DNA from: Dawidia soli
GTDB lineage: Bacteria > Bacteroidota > Bacteroidia > Cytophagales > Cyclobacteriaceae
Assembly: GCF_018598185.1 (NCBI RefSeq)
Contig: NZ_JAHESC010000024.1
Coordinates: 56,573 to 120,572 of the forward strand
Length of the DNA: 64,000 bases
Direction of reading: 5' to 3'
A program made the translations under genes and the position numbers. Shown here one piece after another: positions 16,622-26,000 of this stretch; position 1 is the first letter of the stretch; the number at the start of each line of letters is the position of its first letter. The notes below the pieces were generated by a model. The model searched no databases and had not been told where the DNA came from. It was given only the letters and a program-made list of their open reading frames with translations.

Positions 16622-18502
16622 TTATAGGGGTAATACAATCTGGTAGACCGTTCCGGCCTGTATCTCTACATCGACCCTTCCCTTCAGCTCTTTGATCAAC
16701 ATCTTTACCATCTTCAGCCCGAACGAACCCGAACCCTCGCGCGTCTTCTGCGGACTTATGCCTACACCGTTGTCCCGCACGTCGATCCGGATCTCGTCCG
16801 CTCCTTGTTCCTGCAAGCGGATCTCCAGTGTGGGCGCAGCGTGTTTGTCAAATGCATACTTCAGCGCATTGCTGACCAGTTCATTTAAGATCAACCCGAT
16901 GGGTATAGCTTTATCGACATCTATGGCCACGGCGTCGCATTGTATCCGTAGCTCCAGTCGGCCATCGGTAAAGCCGTACGTATGCACCAGATAGTTACCC
17001 AGCTCCTGCACGTAATCCTGCATATCGATGGCGCGATGGTTATCGTCGCGGTAAAGTTTCTTATGGATCAGCGCCATCGCGTTCACACGGCTCTCGCTGC
17101 TTTTGATCGCCAGCAGCGCATCCTCATCCTTCACGTTCTGCGATTGCAGGCTCAATACACTCGACAGGATCTGCAGGTTGTTCTTCACCCGATGGTTCAG
17201 CTCCTTAAACAGTGTCTCGGCCTTCTTCTTATTTCGCTGGCTGGACCGGTATAGTAAGTATATCACAAACACGACAATGGTAACCGCTACGGCAACTCCG
17301 ACGAGCCACCTGATCCAGGCCTGATGACGGACATCCTCCTGCTCCAGATCAGCGATGTATTCCAGGTTTTTAGCCGTCTGGTACCGAACATGGATTGCTT
17401 GCAGGCTTTTCGCCTTGTCTTTGTTCAACAAACTATCTTTAACAATCAACAATTCGTTCACCACACGTATCGTCGGATCGTTAGGGTGCGTGGCACGATA
17501 CAATGCAAATCGTTGCTCCAACACCTGACGCAGATAATCCGGCTCTCCCTTCTCCCGCACCAGTACTTCGGCACGATCCAGCAAGACCTTCGCTTCAGCA
17601 TACTCTTGCCGGCGTATATTTAATCGCGTTAAATTAAGAAGGGTTACTAACTGTCCGAGGCGAGCCCCGGCAGCGGTTTTAATGGCCAGTGCTTCCTGTA
17701 AGAAGGAAGCGGCACGTGCATCATTTCCCAACGCCATGTAGGTTTCTCCCAGCAGACCCAACGTATTTCCGAGCGCGTTGGTATCACGCGCGCTGCGCTT
17801 TATATTTTCAGCGCGAATCAGACACGCCAGCGCGCTATCGTATTGGGTGAGGTACAGAAAGGTTTCGCCTTTATTATTGAGGGATATGGCAATGTAATCA
17901 TCGTCGCCGGTGACCTGCGCGGCTTGCAGCGTCCTATTAAAGTATTCGAGTGCCTGCTGATAGTCCCCGGCTTTGGTACAAACACCGCCGATGGTATTGT
18001 AACAGACAACGAGGTAGCGCATCGGTGGCTGACGCTCGAGATAATCCAGCGCGTTCAAAAGCGTATCCAACGATTCCCTATAAAGACCGATCTCTTTATA
18101 GGACATGGCCAGATTGATCTCTACGGCCATAGCGTAATAGTCCTGATGGAGTCGCTGATAGAGACGAAGTGCGTCACTATAGCGATAAATGGCACTATCC
18201 ATCATGCCCCGGTAATGAAACAATGTGCCCAGGGCGTTGAGTGACGAAGCATTCAGCGTATCATTATTGGACTTATAACGCGGAGACAACGACAACTTGT
18301 AATAGTGAAAAGCACTATCATATTGCATCGTGCTATCATAATGGTAACCAATATGAGACAACCACAACGAAATTTTATAAGGATCGCCAGCCGCCTTTGC
18401 CGTGTGCAACGAGCGTCGGAGACCGTCCAGGCGGGCGTTTTGACCGCGGGCAACAGAGAACGTGAGTATAAAAAACACACACCCTATAGATATAAAACGC
18501 AT
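16622..18502 (-). CDS. TPR-containing HisKA_2-type sensor histidine kinase
   Basis: 626 aa from the ATG at 18502, which begins the signal sequence MRFISIGCVFFILTFSVARG. About 350 residues of tetratricopeptide repeats follow in the periplasm (AFHYYKLSLS, ALNALGTLFHYRGMMDSAI), then one membrane helix near 395-415. The kinase core is of the HisKA_2 type: ELNHRVKNNLQILSSVLSLQ with phospho-acceptor His437, then an HATPase domain with LVSNALKYAF and RDNGVG. This is the common Bacteroidota TPR-kinase / LytTR pair. Confidence 0.95.
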   Translation of the reverse strand: MRFISIGCVFFILTFSVARGQNARLDGLRRSLHTAKAAGDPYKISLWLSHIGYHYDSTMQYDSAFHYYKLSLSPRYKSNNDTLNASSLNALGTLFHYRGMMDSAIYRYSDALRLYQRLHQDYYAMAVEINLAMSYKEIGLYRESLDTLLNALDYLERQPPMRYLVVCYNTIGGVCTKAGDYQQALEYFNRTLQAAQVTGDDDYIAISLNNKGETFLYLTQYDSALACLIRAENIKRSARDTNALGNTLGLLGETYMALGNDARAASFLQEALAIKTAAGARLGQLVTLLNLTRLNIRRQEYAEAKVLLDRAEVLVREKGEPDYLRQVLEQRFALYRATHPNDPTIRVVNELLIVKDSLLNKDKAKSLQAIHVRYQTAKNLEYIADLEQEDVRHQAWIRWLVGVAVAVTIVVFVIYLLYRSSQRNKKKAETLFKELNHRVKNNLQILSSVLSLQSQNVKDEDALLAIKSSESRVNAMALIHKKLYRDDNHRAIDMQDYVQELGNYLVHTYGFTDGRLELRIQCDAVAIDVDKAIPIGLILNELVSNALKYAFDKHAAPTLEIRLQEQGADEIRIDVRDNGVGISPQKTREGSGSFGLKMVKMLIKELKGRVDVEIQAGTVYQIVLPL

Positions 18503-18534
18503 ATTGCAAAGCGCAAGGCAGGTTAGAGTAAACA

Positions 18535-18565
18535 CTAAGATAAAAAAAACGGTGGAGCCGTTCAA
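18535..18565 (-). promoter_or_regulatory. Likely promoter of the kinase-regulator operon
   Basis: Read on the minus strand: TTG at 18565-18563, a 20-base spacer, then TATCTTAG at 18542-18535, one base off the Bacteroidota TAnnTTTG box. It lies about 35 bases before the kinase ATG. The TTG is in the loop of the upstream terminator hairpin, so the two signals overlap. Confidence 0.45.
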
Positions 18566-18577
18566 GGACTCCACCGT
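18541..18577 (-). terminator. Intrinsic terminator of the small lipoprotein gene
   Basis: A perfect 9-bp stem ACGGTGGAG/CTCCACCGT (18549-18557 with 18569-18577) is followed on the minus strand by a run of eight T. It begins 16 bases after the stop of the 41-aa gene. Confidence 0.85.
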
Positions 18578-18592
18578 ATAAAAAGCGGCCAA

Positions 18593-18718
18593 TTACGGCT
18601 TGGGCGGCGGGATCACGATCGGTTTGTCCTCATTGTTGGGACGAACCAGCTCCTCCGTACAGCTTACGGCAGTGATCGATATAAACACGACGAGCATTAC
18701 ATATTTAAAAGTTTTCAT
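18593..18718 (-). CDS. Small lipoprotein, 41 aa
   Basis: MKTFKYVMLVVFISITAVSC is a good lipoprotein signal (AVSC lipobox), leaving about 22 residues, EELVRPNNEDKPIVIPPPKP at the end. Longer in-frame starts would add residues with no signal character. Its own terminator follows. Such tiny Pro-ended lipoproteins are common in Bacteroidota; function unknown. Confidence 0.6.
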   Translation of the reverse strand: MKTFKYVMLVVFISITAVSCTEELVRPNNEDKPIVIPPPKP

Positions 18719-18876
18719 TTTAATGATCAGATTTGTTTTCCATTGTGTCCAGGAGGCTGGTTGGAAAAGGCATGGAAGTCCCGGGGCAGGTCGTAAGAGA
18801 CCTGTCATGTAATCCCTGCTGATTTTCCCGCCAGTTGCCTGGAACTTTACTTCGCCATGGAAGGTGTGACTTGCTG

Positions 18877-18926
18877 GAGGCTTTTACCGGGACCGCCCCA
18901 TGGCGGGCAGCACCGGTAAATTCCTC
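18877..18926. ncRNA. Structured intergenic element (nested hairpin)
   Basis: Three stacked stems: GAGG/CCTC, a perfect 8-bp TTTACCGG/CCGGTAAA, and CCGCC/GGCGG around a CCAT loop, separated by small internal loops. It lies in the 339-base divergent gap 18719-19057 that otherwise shows no gene, about 130 bases before the plus-strand gene at 19058. It could be a leader element or small RNA; I do not recognise a known class. Confidence 0.4.
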
Positions 18927-19057
18927 GTCGCAAGCGATGATCGATCGATCGCGTTAACGTAGACCAAAGGTCAGCAAACACTGTACAATAGCATAACCGT
19001 TGCTATTCTGTAATGTCCCGTTTCGTTCCTGTACACGGACTTCTAACAAATAATACT

Positions 19058-19846
19058 ATGGATGTAAAAATTCACCACATCGAACAACTCCTCGCGGCGC
19101 TGGCGCGCAAAACAAATCGTCCGCAAGACACAAAAGGTTTTGAAGAGATCAGTGATATGATTGATGACGTGGCGATCAGCGGCCGGTACCTCTATAAATA
19201 TCTGTTCCTGCGTGCGAAAGAAGCACGAAAGACGAATGTCAGGGTCCTTTCATACAAGCCGCCCAAGCTCGATAAGCTCGCGGGTTTTCTTATCCCCGGC
19301 ATAACATTCCTGGAGTGGTGCGACCGTGTAGACCGGCCGCTGGACAACGAGCTGGTCAGCTGCACCGGCAATTATTATTGTTACGTCCGGCGCAACGCCG
19401 AAGAAGGCACCCTCATGCGCTCACCGGTGCAGATCTTCGAACGCGACAACGGTGTGCACTTCAAGCTGCGCGGGCCGCGATGGACGTATGAAGGCGCCGC
19501 CCTCCTGAAGAACGGCTGCCTGTTTATACTCATGCATGCATCCGGAGGCAAAGAGATCCACCACGTTTACAAATTGGGCAAACGCGAAAAACCCCAGGTG
19601 CTCCAGGGTGTGTTTTCCGGAGTATCGACAGTATTCGAACCTATTGCGGGAAGAACAGTGCTGATCCGCACCGAAGAGGATTTTACAAAGCTCAAAAACC
19701 TGGAGCTTGACATCGCCGGCATGAAACGCTCCCAAGACAAAGAGCAGCGGCGGCTTGCAGAGTATTTTATGGCCTATAAGGACAACAACTTAAAAATCAA
19801 CCCCGTCACGACCTTTACCCTCGACGACCTGGGAAAAGTAAAATAA
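19058..19846 (+). CDS. Hypothetical protein, mixed alpha/beta
   Basis: 262 aa from the ATG at 19058; an in-frame ATG at 19013 would add 15 residues of no evident use. There is no signal peptide or membrane helix. The centre carries several Trp, Tyr and Cys residues (FLEWCDRVDRPLD, CTGNYYCYVRR), then a beta-rich stretch, and the end is helical and charged (LELDIAGMKRSQDKEQRRLA). No family recognised. It stands alone. Confidence 0.6.
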   Translation: MDVKIHHIEQLLAALARKTNRPQDTKGFEEISDMIDDVAISGRYLYKYLFLRAKEARKTNVRVLSYKPPKLDKLAGFLIPGITFLEWCDRVDRPLDNELVSCTGNYYCYVRRNAEEGTLMRSPVQIFERDNGVHFKLRGPRWTYEGAALLKNGCLFILMHASGGKEIHHVYKLGKREKPQVLQGVFSGVSTVFEPIAGRTVLIRTEEDFTKLKNLELDIAGMKRSQDKEQRRLAEYFMAYKDNNLKINPVTTFTLDDLGKVK

Positions 19847-20030
19847 TCTCCTTAACCTTATATTTCAGTCTTATTCATACCTTGCGGAGGGTATTTACTG
19901 TCAATTTTGATTTTTTTATCGCACTTATCTAATACCGCCACATCCCCCACGTGTCTTTACTATAGGATCTGTATGAAATACTATACAGAACCGTTAGCTT
20001 TCTTCTACCAAACCAAACCCCTGAGTTGTC

Positions 20031-20834
20031 ATGATAAACCCTCATACCCCCGCAGAACCCACGCCGGCGGTTTCCCGCATCGCCGTCGGTCCGCTGGTGG
20101 CCCTGATCGGCGCGGTGTTGCTCACCTTCATCTTCTTCTGGCTGAAAGATGACCGGGCCGCCAGCTGCGACAACAAGATCGTCGTGACACAAGAACGGCT
20201 GCTGGACCTCCCCGACGCAAGTTCTATCATTACCTCCGCCGCCACCGAACTGTGCTATGCCCCCACGCTGGTCAACAAAGACCGCCGCCGCGTCGTAAAC
20301 CTGCAACGCGGGTCCGCGTATTTCGAGATAGCCCCCGACCCGACAAAACCCTTCCTGGTAAACACCCTGGGCGACGCTATCGTCGAGGTAAAAGGCACGG
20401 GCTTTAACGTCTCTTCCGATCCCGAGCAGGGCATTGCGCGCGTATCCGTCGCGCATGGGCTGGTGGTCGTCCACTTCGACGGTCAGGACTTTGAAGTAAC
20501 GCCCGAGCATCAGCTGACACTGAACGTCAATACCGGCAAGACCCGGGTCGAAACCTTCGACCCTGATCGCGTAAGCTGGCCGTTTCCCCGGCTCAGCTTC
20601 AAGAATGCCCCGCTGGAAGAGATCGCCCGCACGCTCGACAATCACTTCCACGCCACGATCATCATCAAGAACGACGAGCTGAAGCGATGCACCCTCACCG
20701 CCGAGTTTGAAAACGAGCAGGTAACGCTCGACAACATCCTCCATACGCTGGCGCTGGCGCTCGGCAAAGTCCACTACGAGCGCCGCGGCTCGGTTGTCAT
20801 CATTCACGGTAAACCGGAGCGGCCCGCCCAATAG
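20031..20834 (+). CDS. FecR-like anti-sigma/periplasmic sensor protein (orphan)
   Basis: 267 aa. A single membrane helix at about 20-41 is followed by a FecR beta-domain (NLQRGSAYFEIAPDPTKPFLV, EVKGTGFNV, HGLVVVHFDGQDFEV). The C-terminal part resembles DUF4974 (LSFKNAPLEEIARTLDNHFH ... VTLDNILHTLALALG). Such proteins normally hold an ECF sigma factor at the membrane and relay a SusC/TonB receptor signal. The usual N-terminal sigma-binding helices are very short here (about 19 residues before the membrane), and no sigma factor or SusC gene is adjacent. It may work as a plain sensor or on a distant partner. Confidence 0.82.
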   Translation: MINPHTPAEPTPAVSRIAVGPLVALIGAVLLTFIFFWLKDDRAASCDNKIVVTQERLLDLPDASSIITSAATELCYAPTLVNKDRRRVVNLQRGSAYFEIAPDPTKPFLVNTLGDAIVEVKGTGFNVSSDPEQGIARVSVAHGLVVVHFDGQDFEVTPEHQLTLNVNTGKTRVETFDPDRVSWPFPRLSFKNAPLEEIARTLDNHFHATIIIKNDELKRCTLTAEFENEQVTLDNILHTLALALGKVHYERRGSVVIIHGKPERPAQ

Positions 20835-20840
20835 AACAAA

Positions 20841-20935
20841 TTGTTACGCCCTTACAGGGCTATTCCATCACCTATGCCGTAGCACCCAGGCCTGCAGCCT
20901 GGGCTGGGTTGTCACGCCCTTTCAGGGCTTTTTTA
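20841..20935. repeat. Dispersed palindromic repeat unit D
   Basis: One complete three-palindrome unit: GCCCTTACAGGGC, CCCAGGCCTGCAGCCTGGG and GCCCTTTCAGGGC. It starts 7 bases after the FecR stop, and the last palindrome is followed by TTTTTTA, so it could act as that gene's terminator. Confidence 0.85.
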
Positions 20936-20958
20936 TTTAGGCACGGTCGGTTTCCTCG

Positions 20959-20966
20959 TACCTTTA
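20959..20966 (+). promoter_or_regulatory. Possible -7 box of the sulfite-oxidase-like gene
   Basis: TACCTTTA matches TAnnTTTG at seven of eight positions and lies 20 bases before the ATG at 20987. No TTG is present at the expected upstream distance, so this is a weak call. Confidence 0.35.
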
Positions 20967-20986
20967 CCACATCAAACCGGTACGTC

Positions 20987-21679
20987 ATGGAAGATCCCGA
21001 CAAACTCGCCCGCATCGTCGAAGCCCGCATGAAGCTCAAAGCGCGCTTCGAAGCGAAAATGCAAGATACTCCCTCCGTGGCCGACACCCGGCCGCAAGGC
21101 ACTGGCAAACTCAATCGCCACGGCATGCCCGAAGTGCCGGTGGGACAAACCATCACGCAGAAGTGGCCCGTGCTCGACCTGGGCTATCAACCCGATGTGG
21201 ACCTGACACGCTGGCGCCTGATCGTCGACGGCGCCGTCGAAAACCCCGTACGCCTCACATGGCAGGACTTCATGGCCCTGCCCCAAACCGACGACACCTC
21301 CGACTTTCACTGCGTCACCACCTGGTCGAAGCTCGACATGCGGTGGACGGGCGTCCGGCTGATGGACCTCGCCTCGCTCGTTCACCCGCGCGACAAGGCC
21401 ACACATGTACTCTGCTACGGCTACGATACGTATACCACCAACCTTTCCCTCGAAGAAGCGCTGAAGCCCGATGTACTGTTAGTCCACACCTTCGAAGACA
21501 AACCGTTACCACAGGAACACGGCGGGCCTGTACGCATGATCACGCCGCAGCTGTACGCCTGGAAGGGCGCGAAGTGGATCAAGCGGATCCAGTTCCTGAC
21601 CGCTGACCAGCCGGGGTTTTGGGAAGAACGCGGGTATTCCAATACGGCCTACCCGTGGCGGAATGACCGTTATAGCTAG
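20987..21679 (+). CDS. Sulfite-oxidase-like molybdopterin oxidoreductase (cytoplasmic)
   Basis: 230 aa from the ATG at 20987; earlier in-frame starts fall inside the repeat unit and the promoter. The body is the oxidoreductase molybdopterin-binding domain: WRLIVDGAVENPVRLTWQDF, then the molybdenum-ligand Cys109 in DFHCVTTWSKLDMRWTGV, then PVRMITPQLYAWKGAKWIK. There is no Tat signal and no dimerisation domain, so it is the short, cytoplasmic member of the YedY/sulfite oxidase group. The natural substrate of these forms is unknown; sulfoxide or sulfite chemistry is the usual guess. Confidence 0.9.
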   Translation: MEDPDKLARIVEARMKLKARFEAKMQDTPSVADTRPQGTGKLNRHGMPEVPVGQTITQKWPVLDLGYQPDVDLTRWRLIVDGAVENPVRLTWQDFMALPQTDDTSDFHCVTTWSKLDMRWTGVRLMDLASLVHPRDKATHVLCYGYDTYTTNLSLEEALKPDVLLVHTFEDKPLPQEHGGPVRMITPQLYAWKGAKWIKRIQFLTADQPGFWEERGYSNTAYPWRNDRYS

Positions 21680-21824
21680 CGCGCGTGATTCGGGATGTGT
21701 GTGTGCGTAGGGGGTGAAAGGCGAATGAGCATGTAACCCTCTGTTTATTTCCTTTAATGGCTATTTCCTGTTAAAATTGCCACCAGTGTGATTTATTTTT
21801 TTGCTTACACTAAGAAACCCTAGT

Positions 21825-22442
21825 ATGCCATATTTCATTCGGATTTTTGGAAGAACCGATGTAAAAATTTCTACTTCTACCATCGAGGAAACCCTTATAG
21901 ATGCAAACCTGCCGGTTGTCATCAACATCGAATCTCGTTCTGGCGACGATTGGAAGTCGATCAATATCGGAACAAGAAACGGCGACGACATAGTAGTCAT
22001 TGACAAAACTACGGTCATTGACGACCTGGGCCGTAGTGAATTGGAAGAGTTTAAGCAGGAAATCCAGAATTGTAATCCAAAATCTGCCGTCCGGTGGATT
22101 ACGGAGTTCTTTTCTCATGTAGAAGTCATTTATGCTCTACAAATATTGGATTTCTCGGATCAAACCACTGGTTGGGACGTCGTAACACGGATCAAAACAA
22201 TACTCTGGCAAATGACCGAAGGCATTATCCAGGCGGATTACGAAGGATTTACAAACGAAGACGGATATCACATCCTCTGGCAATTTTCCGCGGATGTGAC
22301 AGGAGACTGGTATATGGCTGTTCTTGACCCGTCAAATAGATGGATCAGATTCAAAATGGACCTCGGAAACGACGCCCATCGAGCAGCGTTCAATAAGGGC
22401 CAAGTTCCGCAAGGCGTAGAGACCATTACCGATTTTCTTTAA
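21825..22442 (+). CDS. Hypothetical protein beside the RHS immunity gene
   Basis: 205 aa from the ATG at 21825. Soluble and acidic, with no signal. The second half has a recognisable conserved feel (GFTNEDGYHILWQFSADVTG, MAVLDPSNRWIRFKMDLGND), but I cannot name the family. It converges on the immunity gene and overlaps it by 17 bases tail to tail. Given the place, it could be a second or displaced immunity protein, though nothing in the sequence proves it. It is AT-richer than the genes to its left. Confidence 0.6.
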   Translation: MPYFIRIFGRTDVKISTSTIEETLIDANLPVVINIESRSGDDWKSINIGTRNGDDIVVIDKTTVIDDLGRSELEEFKQEIQNCNPKSAVRWITEFFSHVEVIYALQILDFSDQTTGWDVVTRIKTILWQMTEGIIQADYEGFTNEDGYHILWQFSADVTGDWYMAVLDPSNRWIRFKMDLGNDAHRAAFNKGQVPQGVETITDFL

Positions 22443-23010
22443 TAAAGTGTAAGAAACCATCAAACAAGTCATCGCCTACATTCATAAGTTTGCCACCCGC
22501 TGTCAAGCTAACCAAAGTGTTCTTTCCAACCCAATAGGTTCGCTTTCCGTTTTTTAATGCCAGACCATTTTTGATTTGTTTTAACAGCTTCTTATACAAA
22601 ATCTTTTGTGCCTCCGGTGCTTCGGTATTCTTTCCGGCGCTGGGGCTTTGGTAAGACGTATAGTAAGTTATATTTCCCTGACCAACAAACCGAGTACCAT
22701 TTTTTTCAATTACTCCAGGGGAGTAAAAATCTATAGTTGGCCCACCGACACGTTGACGCAAATAATAAAATTGTTTTCTTTCTTTGTCAATCGTCTCCCA
22801 TACTAATTGCTCTTTGAAATATGAATCATGGACGATAAACAGTAAAACACTTGTATTAGCATACAACAAATAGTCGTCGATGCACCGTATCTCATGGTAG
22901 ATTGGTGCTTCGTAGTGAATAGCGGGAACAGCATATCCGCCTTCCTCGAGTACTAAGGAGATAAGATCAATTTTATCTTTTAAGTCTAAATAGAAGTCTA
23001 CCTGTGCCAT
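22426..23010 (-). CDS. Probable immunity protein for the RHS toxin
   Basis: 194 aa, cytoplasmic, no recognised motif. Its ATG is 1 base after the stop of the 2102-aa RHS gene, the standard place for the immunity gene of a polymorphic toxin. It is AT-richer than the RHS body, like the toxin tail, as expected for the swapped tip-plus-immunity unit. By inference it binds and blocks the C-terminal toxin domain. Confidence 0.7.
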   Translation of the reverse strand: MAQVDFYLDLKDKIDLISLVLEEGGYAVPAIHYEAPIYHEIRCIDDYLLYANTSVLLFIVHDSYFKEQLVWETIDKERKQFYYLRQRVGGPTIDFYSPGVIEKNGTRFVGQGNITYYTSYQSPSAGKNTEAPEAQKILYKKLLKQIKNGLALKNGKRTYWVGKNTLVSLTAGGKLMNVGDDLFDGFLHFIKENR

Positions 23011-23011
23011 C

Positions 23012-26000
23012 TTAAAACGGGACTATGTTATTGGGTGCTCCACCTACTTTATGAGTTTCCTGATCAATGCCCAGTTGCCGGTATTCTTCTTCCCGCATGC
23101 GGTTTCTTTTGCTGCCAGGGCGTCTCTCTGCTTCAAATACCTTTCTCGTTTTACCGTTGGGGTCAATGATCTGCACATCAGGCTTCCGGTTGGAATTTTC
23201 GTTTGCGATCTTCTTTTCAGTCACAACAGTTTCACCCTCCTTTGCCTCCGATTGCGCCTTCTTTTCGAGCTCTTTTACTTTCTCCTGATGATCCGGTTTA
23301 CCTTTAGCACCATCAGGATTTGGAGGACCGTCTCTTTTAGTTTTGGCATTGAGAAAATTACCTGAACTTAGCTCTCCACGTTGACTGGAAGACATGGCGA
23401 AGCTTACGGCAGGAGTTCCACCCGGGCCACCGTTGCCGATCGCCTCCAGTATATCAGTGCCATAAAGCTTGACGGCAGTGCCTATAGCAGCCCCCACGGT
23501 CGCTGCGCCGACAGTTAGAGTTGCACCCTCCGCAACAGCTACGACGCCTTCTGCGATCGCAATAAAGATCGGGATGCATGGACAATCTCCTTCGGGGTCA
23601 TTGTACCGGACAGGATTATTAAATGCATAGTTGTAAGGAGTTAGGTTTATTAAATCAATTTCGCTTGCCAACGGATCTATTTGCCACCACCGGCCAAGTG
23701 CCGGATCGTACGCCCTATACTTGGTCAAGTCAATGTCTAATCCGAGGTCGTAGACGCGTTCGGTTAAAAACTTTTTACCTAAAAGACCTTGATTATATAA
23801 GTATCGATTTAGCGATAACTCTTCCCGTCGACTAGAATTGAAAGTCATCCCAAACGGATAATAATCATCCACCTGTATCACAGCACTTGGTGTATGCGTG
23901 ATCGCGATATCATCGAAATACGCATTGACCTGGTAGGGGTGTTCATTGCTGTAATAAACATATGCGTAGCCCGGCTCCCCGATCGTATAGCTCGCCGTGA
24001 TCTCGGCCCCCGACTCCGCCGAAGCAGTGTATGCAACATCCAATAAATTATAGTCCTTGTCGAATACAACGATGTTGACGAACAGTTTCATGGGGTCCGG
24101 CCCACCGGCATTGCCTGCGCTGCCCATCTCCCAATTGGCAAAGGCGTTCATGCCTGCCGATGCGGTGCCAGCTTCGCCGGCAACGGGCGCGGGCAAATGG
24201 AAGGCTCCTAATAACGATGCCACAAAACCGTTGTAATTGGTAGGCATGCCGGTAGGGGCTGCGTACCGGGCGGTGGCCCGGATGCTCACCACGTCGCCGG
24301 GCATTACGCTAAAGCTTTTTGCCAGACCAATCTGGCCGGAGTAACCGCCGTTGAGCAGGTGTGAATGGGTGCCGGTCGTCGCGTTTTCGGGCTGGGTGTT
24401 GATCGCGCCGCCCGCGGGGTAGTTGTTGAATGCCGACGCCTCGTTGCTCTGGTCGGCCGATTCGAAGCCGGCGGCAAAAGCATGGTTTGTTACCGCGGTC
24501 GTGAACGTAAGCCGTACATTTCCTAAATGATCCTTGAGGTGATACTGGTACTCGTTCACCGCAGACGCCAGCCGGGTGATCTCGACATCGCTGAGATACA
24601 TGACCTCCCCGCTCGTGACGGTGCCCCATACCACGCCTGCCTGGAGCGTCGTCGCGCCGTTGGGGATCACGACGATCTGCTCCACCCACGATTCTGCACT
24701 CACACCCGCCGGCAGCGCCGCGCCCGGCCAGCTCAAATCGGCGCCGCCCGCTTTGATCAACAGATTTGCCGCGCTGGCGCCGGTGCGATAGCCCTTTACC
24801 CGGACCTTGTAACGCTCCCCGGCCGCGACGACAAAATCGCCGCCTACGGGGAACACGCCCGTGCGGGCAACCGGACCGTTGGCCGTTACTTTCACATACG
24901 TCCTCGTGCCGCTCTGCGTGGTCGTTACGGCAGCATTCACGGCGGTGAAGTCTGCGGCCAGGCCGGCGTCGGCGCGGTAGACCAACGTCGTGGCTGCGGT
25001 AACAACGCGTCCCTCCTCATGGTTGATAAATTGCAAGGCGTCGTTTTCATACACGAACTCCCCGGCATACTCCGTTTGCCGCACCTGGCTGCCGAAGGTA
25101 ACGGTCTGCGCATGCTTCGTGCCGTCGGCGTCGTAGAGGTAGCGTATGGTATTACCCGCTTTGGTGACGACCTCCGGCAGGTTCAGGATGTTGTATGTAA
25201 TGCGGTTGGTAGCATCGGTCAGCGACGATCCGATCCCTTTATTCAGGTCGCGCGTCATGTTGCCGTTGGCGTCGTAGGTATAGTCGTTTACATCGGCAGC
25301 AACATCCTCTATGAATCCGGCCAGGTCGTCGCCGTCATCGGTCACCGAAAGCAACCGGTTACTTTGACTGGTCCCTGCGCCATAGTCGTAGGTAAGCACG
25401 TCCATGGTGCCGGTCGCGCGATTGTCATTGCGTGTGAGCTTCAGGATGTTGCCGTTCAGGTCGTACGACAAACCCGTTTCGGCAAAACGATTGTTGCCCA
25501 GCGTCCCCCATGATGTCGTCTTCTCGTGATACGCAGAGGCCGACAGGCGGCTCATGCGGTCATACATATACGTGGATGCCTTCTGCTTCACCGTACCGGC
25601 GCCGTAATTGCTCCACCGCATCGCCGAAATATTGCCGTTGTAGTATTGCGCGTTGCCCAGACCGGCGTCGACCGTGTTGTATAGCAGGTGCATGCCGAAA
25701 TAGTCGGTCGCATCGTCATTCAGCACGCCGTCGTTGGTGAGATCGGCGTTGTTGATCGATGTGATCTTGCCCTGGATGTCGTAGCGGTAGTCGACCGATT
25801 GCCGGTTGTCGGCTGCGGACGCTACCGTGCTGTGCAGCATCCTATCCACAACCTGGCCGAGCTCATTGTAGTCGAGCTTACTCAGCAGGATGTTGGCCCC
25901 TTTGTCTGCCTGGTGCCAGGTATGCGTAAGGCGTCCGGCATGATCGTATTTAAACGTGCGGGTGACGGACCTCGACCGCGTACTGGCCGAGATCCTCGCG

